A stretch of 64,000 nt of DNA from Venturia oleaginea (lineage: Eukaryota; Ascomycota; Dothideomycetes; Venturiales; Venturiaceae), in the NCBI GenBank assembly GCA_013176395.1, contig JABMLP010000016.1, positions 620,001 to 684,000 on the forward strand. The letters are read 5' to 3'. This document shows, piece after piece, positions 56,111 to 64,000 of this stretch. The position numbers and the translations under genes were made by a program. The notes below the pieces were generated by a model. It was not told where the DNA came from. It made no database searches and was given only the letters and a program-made list of their open reading frames with translations. The number at the start of each line of letters is the position of its first letter. Within the stretch, counting starts at the first letter, position 1.

Positions 56111-59100
56111 TTAGACCTGCCCAGTAAGGACGGGATTTTGTGTGTAGAGGGAGGTGTTGTGTTGGTGTGGTGGAGCTCCCGCACCGACAGCATCAACGCC
56201 GACGGGTGTCTTTCCAAAGGCCTGGTCGACTTGATTCGAAAACTGGCCGTTGGCAGCGGCGCGGTTACCGTTGGTGAAGGTGTCGCCGCCGTTTCGGAAC
56301 GTACTACCTTGATTACCCGCCAAACCAACACCAGCACCGCCAAGGGATGTACCGTGGGAACCGTGAGGAGACTTGCGAGATATACCAGCCACTTTAGGAA
56401 GACTCGAAGTCTCCTTAGAGGAGCCAATTGAGAACACTGGGGATTCCCATTTCTCACCCTTGGTGGCGAGGTCTTTGTACTCGGTAGCCTTGGTGGAGAT
56501 GCCACCTGGAAGGCTGATGTCGGGGAAGATAGAGTCGTGCTTGGTAACAGCCATGTTGACCTTGCTGTCCTTGGTGCGTTCGTCAAGCTCAGCCTTCTTC
56601 TGCTTGCCCTGCATCAGCTTCTGCTGGGCAGCGGTGGCGTAGCGCTGATAAATGCTCTGAGCATGCTCTGGATCAGGATTCTTCTTGAATTCAGCAGCGG
56701 CCCTGTCAGCCTCAGCCTTGACTTCGTAAATCATGGCATCAAGCTTGTGAACGCTGTCCTTAATCTGCTTCTCGAGGGCCTTCTGGAGAGCTGGGCGTAA
56801 AGCCTTGAGGATGATTGGCTTGGCCAAGGCGAACAAGATCTTGTGACTGGATTTCTTGAGCTTGATGTTAACATTCTTGACGTCAACATCAACCTTGTTG
56901 ATCTTGATGAAGTGTTGACGATCAGTCTTGTCAGCATTCTCGGCCTCAATCTTGAAGCTCAAGCCGGTCCCACCCATGAAGATATCAGCGATGCCAGTAT
57001 CCTTGATGCTTGGGAAACCTTGCTTCTTCTTAACGTAGAAGCTAACATCACGAAGGTCCATCTGGACACCAGAAACTGAGATCATGACCTTGTTCTTGTT
57101 CTTGTTGGAAATCTTCTTGCGACCCCATCGCCAATAGTTGTCACTACCGAATTCCATGACATTGGGAGCAAGATTGTCGCTCTCAATGACCAAGTTTTCG
57201 ATAACGGCATCGATCATTGGATCGGAGACCTCGATACGAGGAATTGGCACATAGCGAACGTTCTCGAAAATGGCAGGGAGGATAACGTCTGAGATATCCT
57301 TGAGGAGATGAGGCTTGAAGGCAGCCTTGCCGTTGTCGTCGTTGCCAAGGTCGAGGAACAGTTTCTCAACAGAGGCGGCGAAAGCCTTGTTTTGTGGGTC
57401 GTTATCGAACTCATTGCCGAAGAACTTAAATTCATTGGCGATACGATCCGTGTGGGTTCGGTATTTGTCGCGTAGCAAAAAGTTACCCTTGTCGTAGAGA
57501 GAATTCCAAGCATCAGTGGAAGCGTCCTGCATAATGTAACCTTGTTCTTGGAGGCAACGGCGGATGTAGGCATCCATCTCGCGGAACCATCCCTTGAGTT
57601 CAGGATCACGATCAGCATCGCGGTAGATTTGATTGATGGAGTCGATCAAGTCGTCAGCGGAAGTGTTGTTGGCGAATCGTTCGAGTAGAGTCTTCAAATC
57701 AGTCAGCATTGGCTGATTTATACGAACAAAATCTAAATACCTTCAAGTCAGCTTCAGCAGTCTTTAGACTGTCATCAGTGTGGGCACCTTTGACGGCGCC
57801 GGTAGATTGTCCGGCAAGATTCTTGGAGTGACCAGTATATTCCTCTGCAAGGCGGAGTATCGTCTCAACGGCGCGTTGGTCTAAAGCAAATTAGTGATGT
57901 GACAGAAGCGGTTGTAGGGGCGACTCACATTCTTGGTGGCCCTGAATTTCGACGACCATCTTCTTCAACCGCCAGATGGTCTGTTCACGACGCTCTTGCG
58001 GCATCTTGCCCTTGAGATAATTTTGTGTGCGTGCTCTGTACTCTTTTGCTTGATCTTTCTTCTCATCTGGAACACCCTCAGAGGCATGACCCTTGAGTGT
58101 GTCGAGTCCGGCTGAGACGCCGGCGCCAGCGTCAACTCCAGAGGATGTGCCACGTTGTTGGTCGCGTGCGGCAAGGTCTGCGGCAGCGGCTGGATCACGC
58201 TCGCCAGATGGGTGGGCAGCTTGTGACGCGTCCCCAACGGCTTGCTGGACCTCCTTCCTGCCAAAAGGTGCTTTGGAGGTTATCTGGTTCTTGAGGTTGC
58301 CTCGTGACATATCTGGAACGTCGTGCCATGTGTTGTCTTCAGCCGGCTCATCGAGTTGATTAAGTTGATGTTCTGGTGGCTGTACCTTGCCGGCAGTCTT
58401 CGTGGCAGCGTCTCCTGCAATGGATCGGAGGAGGACAGTGGCATCGTTCACTGTGAAGTATTAGAATCTTACACGCAAACTTGGAGTGATATCGCGAATA
58501 TCCCGGTCGTTTCTCGGACGTGTCCTAGGGGAGCCTCGATCAATGTTGACAAGATGACCACGATCTCAATCACTTCGAATTAACTTTACCATGAGATTCA
58601 AAATTGAGGATAGCTCCTCCTGATAGACCCGGCTGAAACAGCCGGGAGGTTTTCAGGTTACGGCCATTCCACCTCCAAAGGCGACCCGGAACGGTAGAAT
58701 GAGGATGGGTAATTACTCACAAAGTTTTCGAAACTGTCCATTGGAAATAATAAGTGTGCCCAAGGTCCGCAAGCCTTCAAGCGCTTCGTTGCCATGTTGT
58801 TTAGCCACATCCTTGCCGACTGGAGCATTAGGAAGGGCAGCGTTTCCGCCGCTGATCTGTTGAGTCTGCCAGATGAAATCTTGGAGGAGATTGCCATCGT
58901 TCTTCGTCAGGAGCATGATCTTTGCCTTCTCTACGACATCGCGGAAGTCGACGACGAGCTTTTGTCCCTCTGCCGAGAGCTTGTTGGACGGCTTTGCGAG
59001 GGCACGCGATTCGAGGAAAGAGTTCAAGGCGACATCGATTTGCTTGTTGGATGGCACTTTTCCTTGGGCAAAAGCTGAGTAGATGCCATACAGTTGGAGC

Positions 59101-59165
59101 TTGTTATTGACGTCGAGCTCTTTCTGGGCGTTGTCTGTCGGGCGATTGACGGCTTTGGAAGCCAT
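56111..59165 (-). CDS. HAM1-like protein (DUF4449; BPI/TULIP-like fold)
   Basis: Four exons, 59165-58721, 58450-57929, 57880-57741 and 57691-56111, with introns of 270, 48 and 49 bp, give 895 residues. This is the complete form of a conserved fungal family with HAM1-type N- and C-terminal domains, often annotated as bactericidal-permeability-increasing-like. Recognisable blocks are FRKLLNDATVLLRSIAGDAA across intron 1, the linker PDMSRGNLKNQITSKAP, PIPRIEVSDP and MEFGSDNYWRWGRKK (about residue 560). A beta-rich region follows (MISVSGVQMDLRDVSFYVKK), then a coiled Lys/Ala-rich helix and a Gly/Asn-rich tail. The fold suggests lipid binding or transfer between membranes, which is inferred, not shown. 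The first intron is unusually long. Confidence 0.85.
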
Positions 59166-60941
59166 GTTTGTGATGAGAATATTGGATTGAGGAATTGGGA
59201 ATGGTGGTGAGTGCAATCAGCCTGACGGGGTATCAATGGGTATCAAGTATGTCGCCGATGCAAATGTGTGTTGGTGGAATAGGGAGAAGCGGCGAGAGAG
59301 TTGGGAATATGGTTTTGGTTTTGTAAGAGCATCAAACGCGTAGGCAGGAACTGCCTCGAGTTGTTGCTAGCTAGCAAACAAAAAATACGTCATTATGTCA
59401 CACGCTCGTGCCTGCAAACCACGAGCTTTCCGTTCACAGCTTCCCTCGCAGCCAATCAAAATCCGTGTCCAAAAAACCTGGAAATCCTCATCTTCAACAT
59501 GTCCAAGAATTGTCCCACGTCCATATGCATATCCAACAGAGCCAGAGAGAAGGATTTCAATCGCTCACTGTTAAGCCTGCAAATTATGACGTGCTAAGCA
59601 GCGGGCTGGAAGTGGTACTGGGAGATGGAAACACGGTCGTCTAGACCAATCGAAGACGCTCTATCGAAAATTACTTCACTTGGCCTAACTCCTGTAGCCT
59701 CCCAGGCCTCCCTCGTGCCTTGGTTTTCGCACCGCGTGAAAAATGCAAATTATCAGGGATGACGCGCCATGCTCCCTTTTATTTGCCATTACGCCGTGGC
59801 GTTTCTCGTGGCCTGTTTGAATTAACGAGCTCTCTCGCCAGGCCTTGAAGATGCTTTGCAAATCCCCATCTCATCGTTTCACCACGAGTATCAGATTGCT
59901 ATATATAACCTATCAGCATTCTCATATAGGAGTAGCTGCGCCACATGCTACATTTTGTTTGCCAAGTCTCTGATTGATCCCCCCAGCACCATCGTCCACG
60001 CATTGACGTTGGCCGTTGAACTTCCCGTCGTCATGCTTTCCACTTCAGGAAATCGTCGATGAGCGACCTAGGCCCTTCTAGCCCCTGATCTTCTAGTTCG
60101 GGGACTATCTTCCTCTTTAAAGCCCGTGATGGAGCCTTGGCGAGGAGCTCCTCCAAATGCAACCTCGAACTGCTTCAAGCCGTCTTGTTTCTTTAGATGA
60201 AAGTCTCCGAGTTATACTCTTTGAGCCATTCTATCAGGAATGCTCACTCTCTCGTCATTTCTACCATCTTTGCTGCTTTCTTTCTAATATCAACAAACAA
60301 AATATATATTGAGTCCACATACAGCCATGGGTTTTGGGGGGGAAAGTGACAAAACCCGAAAGTCAACTTTACGATTGTACAATTGTTGGTTTCCCGATTT
60401 TGTGTTTTCAAGCCTGCATGCTTGCTGCATATAGCCGCGCGGCGATGAAAACAAACCCCCACGCCCATGCATCTCTTAACCGCTACAATTAGTTATTCTA
60501 TCGCCTTAAAATGTTGTCTGATATGTCTGCTCATGTTGTGAGCCCAAATCACCATGCCTGCTCCAAGGAGACAATTTGGGGTAAATGTGGCAGCGCGACA
60601 GATCACAATCACTCCTGGTCAAACTTACGCTTGATCGCTTCGAAAATTATCTCGATCGTTTACCAAACAGCAGAAAGAAGTGAGGGATCATCTCTTTAAG
60701 TTAGTATATCTTTCGTCAGTTCTATATTGCTGGGTGCTAATCAAGCCTAGATGGCTGAAGCAATGTGAGAAATGGGATGAACAAGACATCCAGAAACTAG
60801 ATATGTTTAAGCGAGGACTTGTGCTTGGCGCGGCATGAGGGAAGCGCCGACCTGCGTTGCTTACCACCCTCCATCACGGATCTCTTGCGACTCTCCCTCT
60901 ACTTGCTCTGCTTTTGTAAAGAGATCAAGTGCCTTACAATT
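59166..60941. other. Intergenic, no gene seen
   Basis: About 1.8 kb between the HAM1-like gene and the kinase gene. Only short frames without domains. 5' flanks of both genes lie here. Confidence 0.5.
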
Positions 60942-62090
60942 ATGTTGTCGCCTATTTTCAAACTAGGACAGGTTTTGAAGGGAAAGTTGAGCAGTTACAA
61001 AATTACAAAACAGATTCAAGAAACGGTCTGGTTTGCAAGGAAGGTTCATCAACCCCGAGAAGAACGACCAAGACTAATCGATACAGTAATCTTACAACCG
61101 AGGATCCCGTCGTGATCAAAAGTGTTCAAGGCCATTTTCGAGTCGAGAATGAACGCGATGTCCTCCGCCGCTTTCAAGGCCGAACGCCATCCCTAAGGCC
61201 GATGGTCGATGAAATCAAAGAGCCAGCTGAGCCTACTGCCATTGTATTGAGATATCTTGATGACGACCTTCGCCATGCATCAGATACCAAGAAGTTGAAT
61301 CAGAAGGAGCTCAAATACGTGTCAAAAAGAATACTTGAAGCGCTTAGCACACTACATGAAGATGGCTTTGTACATACCGGTATGCGCCTATCTTACTATC
61401 AGTTCAAAGTTTAATTTTTGTGCTAGATATGAAGCTAAATAACGTGCTCGTTAATTATGTTTCGGCCAATGATGACCACGCTGACATTCGATTTACGGAT
61501 GTAGAGCTCGCTGATGTCGGCAGTGCCTACCCAACCAACCACAAATATGCTAAAGAGGGAGTTTCTGTCGGCGTTCCAGTTTGGCGGAGCCCCGAAGTGA
61601 TCCTTGGATTGCCCTGGAACACATCGACTGATATTTGGTCATTTGGGATTTGCGTATGATTTTGCCCTTTTCAAACCTTTCTGTTTATGTGACGATTAGT
61701 CACTAACTTGAGGTTTTGTTGCAGCTCATAAGGCTTATATATGGGGGCAATTTCGACATTATGGCACCTCGTGGAGTCACCTTCGACGATGAAGGCTATG
61801 ATGTCCATATTCTGATGCAGCATTTCAAGTACTTCGGTCCATTTCTACCAAGGTATGCTGAATTGTTTGGGGGAGGTGAGGCGGAAAAGGAGCTCGAACT
61901 CGTCATACAATACGTGTTTGATAACGTCCCAGAGTCAGAGAGAAAACCTTTCAGCCTGGTGAGTGCAAGCGAAGTTTCAAGAGAGGATAGGGATTTCGTT
62001 TGCAAGATAATGAAACTTGATCCAAGAGACAGACCCACTGCCAAAGAATTGCTGCAGGATAAGTGGTTTGAGGGAAACGGCGAGGATTGA
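60942..62090 (+). pseudogene. SRPK-like Ser/Thr protein kinase with one-base frameshift
   Basis: Exons 60942-61379, 61427-61653 and 61725-62090 (47- and 71-bp introns). Total exon length is 3n+2, so one base is missing. The break lies at about 61034-61042, after IQETVWFAR; the next frame continues EGSSTPRRTTKTNRYSN and then EDPVVIKSV, the lysine strand of the N-lobe. The catalytic loop is HTDMKLNNVLVN (spliced at intron 1), the metal motif reads DVE instead of DFG, and PVWRSPEVILGLPW is the activation/APE region. These variants are usual in a fungal SRPK-related family. The C-lobe is complete, ending DPRDRPTAKELLQDKWF. Repaired length would be about 343 residues. It is a pseudogene unless the base is a sequencing error. 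Confidence 0.8.
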
Positions 62091-62467
62091 AGGTGACTAG
62101 AATTCGGGAATTTTCATCAAATCCCGTTCACTTGGCCCTCTTGTTCAAAATGAATTTTTTTGGCTTCCCTGACAACTATCGATTCAACTGGCACATGAAG
62201 GCTAGACCTACGTCGGTGTTACGTAGACCCTCTGTAAATAAAGTTCTCTCTTGTGCAAGGGAGCCGACCATCAGCGGTGCACGTGCATAGACGTCAGGCA
62301 ATAAGGCACTAAACAGAGTGGCTAACACCTCGAGTTGCGTTTACACGGTTCGCTTTCCACATTCAGATTTCATATCTAGCAATCCTCGACGCGACACTCT
62401 CCTCCTCGTTCACACACACCTCCAGCGCCCTTTCTTGCCCTGTCAGCAGCGCAGCCAACCTCTGGCT

Positions 62468-64000
62468 ATGTCTACAGCCTTCGATGTAGACATCATCGCG
62501 AGCAACCCCATTGAGGATGGACTAGATGAGTTTCGCCGTGTCTTGAAAGCGGGCCACGAGGGGATGGGTATGCCTTTTGAAGCATCATCAGGTACCAATT
62601 TCCTGCATTCCGTCTTTACGAACCAACTGACCCAATATAGAGGCGAAGAATTTTGTAATCAAGCTATTATTCTTGTTGCAAAGTCTACCTGCAGCGGAAA
62701 AACTACGGTCGAGAACAGGTCGCGAAAGCCTGCGCGCAGATATACTCCAGTTCACAACCGTGGTAGTCTCTAGCGATTTTGACCTACAATTAGTTGTTCC
62801 TTTGCTTGAAGCAATCAATAGCCATGCAAACGATCAGAAGGTTTGGCATGCCGTATTTGCGACAGTCACCCTAAAATCCACACCGCCAACGATATTCAAC
62901 AAATTCGTCCTCGACACACCTATCAAATCCACTTCCTCCTCCCAGCGAGCCAGCAACGACCAGACACACGACGACATCGATGAGCGCATACTCCAAGAGA
63001 TAAATGGCTGCGTCTACACGGATACTGAAGGCTTCTACAACAAGTACTTCGAGGACAACGAGTGGTCAGTTGAGGCGGAGCAGATCGCTCAGGAAGCGAA
63101 CCCGCGAATCGTAGATGGCCGCTGGACAGAATATCCACAAGTTCCGTCCCAGAATGCTTTTCTTAATTGGTTCTGGAGCTTTCAGCAGAGATTCTTAAAA
63201 GGAGGCCGCAGCACGTATTACGCGTCTCCAGACCTACCGCTAATCGGCTCCGACTGCAAGCGCAAGCCAGACCTCTTTCTCGCCCCCTCCCACACTTCCA
63301 AGCACGGAAAGACATATCACTGGAAGGATGTACGGGTCCTCGGAGAACTAAAGCAAAGCGAAATTCGGGGGAAATACACAGAGGAATTGCTCAGCTTCTG
63401 CGGTCACGCACGAGAGGTATTTGCGAGCCAACCCACGCGTCTGTTCCTACACGGCTTCTTTGTTCGAGGGTCCAGCATGGAGTTGTGGATGTTCGACCGA
63501 TCTGGGCTATACAGCTGCAAGAAATTCAGCATCCACCAGTATCCACATCGTTTTATCAAGATCGTGGCCGGGTATTCTCTGATGAGCGATCAAGAGCTGG
63601 GCGTGAACACCCATATCAAAGAGGATGAGATAGGCAAATACATTTTGTTCAAAGGAGACGGGAAGGAGAGGGAAGGACGCCTCTACTTGGAAGACAAACC
63701 TATCGCATCTCAAAAGGCGATAGTCTGCAGAGGAACTACCTGTTACCGAGCCAAGATGTCTGACTCAGAAGAGTGGAAATACGTGGTCAAGTTCGCATGG
63801 AGATCAGACAAGAGGCATTCGGAGGGACAACTTTTGAAGCTGGCCAAGGAAAGAAAGGTTTGGGGCGTGGCAGAGCTGTTTGGTCATCAAGATCTGGAGA
63901 CGATACATGACTTCCGACAAGGACTCCAATTTGGGAAACCGAAAACATTTAGATCGGCCAGGAAAGACTCGATCAACCTGAGCCATTCGACAGCGCAAGG
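62468..64000 (+). CDS. FunK1 fungal-type protein kinase, N-terminal part (runs off edge)
   Basis: Exons 62468-62591 and 62641->64000 (49-bp intron, GTACCA...CTGAC...AATATAG), at least 494 residues. FunK1 is a large fungal kinase family, abundant and variable in filamentous fungi, without an established role. Visible family blocks are CKRKPDLFL (about residue 290), VRVLGELKQSE, LFLHGFFVRGSSMELWMFDR and SGLYSCKKFSIH. The beginning of the kinase lobe follows, with CRGTTCYRAK and YVVKFAW (candidate ATP-binding Lys). The catalytic loop lies beyond the window, so activity cannot be judged. The frame is uninterrupted to the edge. It stands 378 bp downstream of the SRPK-like kinase on the same strand. 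Confidence 0.9.

Noticed and set aside
60819..60941. Upstream in-frame Met for the SRPK-like kinase
   Set aside because: Adds a Cys/Leu-rich stretch not seen in kinases; the conserved part begins at the Met at 60942.
1..64000. CRISPR arrays, rRNA, tRNA, prophage
   Set aside because: No regularly spaced identical repeats with unique spacers and no conserved RNA gene sequence were seen; gene structure is eukaryotic throughout.

Overview
The window is nuclear DNA from a filamentous ascomycete (Pezizomycotina). Evidence: many genes split by 47-110 bp introns with GTRNGY-type donors, CTRAY-like branch points and YAG acceptors, plus protein families typical of this group (ASE1/MAP65, SIN-pathway Cdc14, OPT transporter, HAM1-like protein, FunK1 kinase, COMPASS Shg1). 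A Leotiomycetes-like origin fits the mix of families, but that is an inference. No rRNA, tRNA, CRISPR or bacterial operon structure was seen. All exon coordinates given here were worked out by hand from splice signals and protein continuity.

Layout. 1-11 kb: two minus-strand genes for large fungal membrane proteins of unknown function (1-1403, cut by the left edge and carrying an in-frame TGA; 9315-10989, intact, six exons). Between them lie a decayed pogo/Fot1-type DNA transposon (2345-4160), a DUF1275 membrane protein (5351-6328) and a decayed duplicate of the end of the second membrane gene (about 8508-9000). 12.2-14.7 kb: the spindle midzone protein ASE1. 15.9-23 kb: a nested repeat island with two oppositely oriented copies of one non-LTR-like retroelement, each with target-site duplications and a CAAT/ATCA tail, flanking two pogo-type elements. 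One of these keeps an intact ORF that has lost its DDE catalytic domain. An LTR-like sequence appears to be interrupted by the left retroelement.

23.8-34.2 kb is a housekeeping block: GGPP synthase and Cdc14 (divergent), a small secreted cysteine-rich protein, a tannase/feruloyl-esterase relic, rRNA methyltransferase BMT6 and a conserved low-complexity protein. 34.3-39.4 kb has no gene I can support. 39.4-41 kb holds two uncertain plus-strand genes. 41.9-59.2 kb is gene dense: an OPT oligopeptide transporter, a small acidic/Gly-rich protein, a CofD-like protein, a complex I small subunit divergent from COMPASS Shg1, an unknown 372-residue protein, a Nudix/DUF4743 protein with an altered Nudix box and a HAM1-like lipid-binding-type protein. 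60.9-64 kb has two kinase-like genes in tandem: an SRPK-like kinase with a one-base frameshift, and FunK1, which runs off the right edge.

The genes do not form one pathway. Conserved cell-biology genes are interspersed with repeat-rich accessory stretches. The most notable material is the repeat island: a mosaic pogo pair, a DDE-less pogo derivative with an open frame, and a retroelement with expanding internal tandem units.
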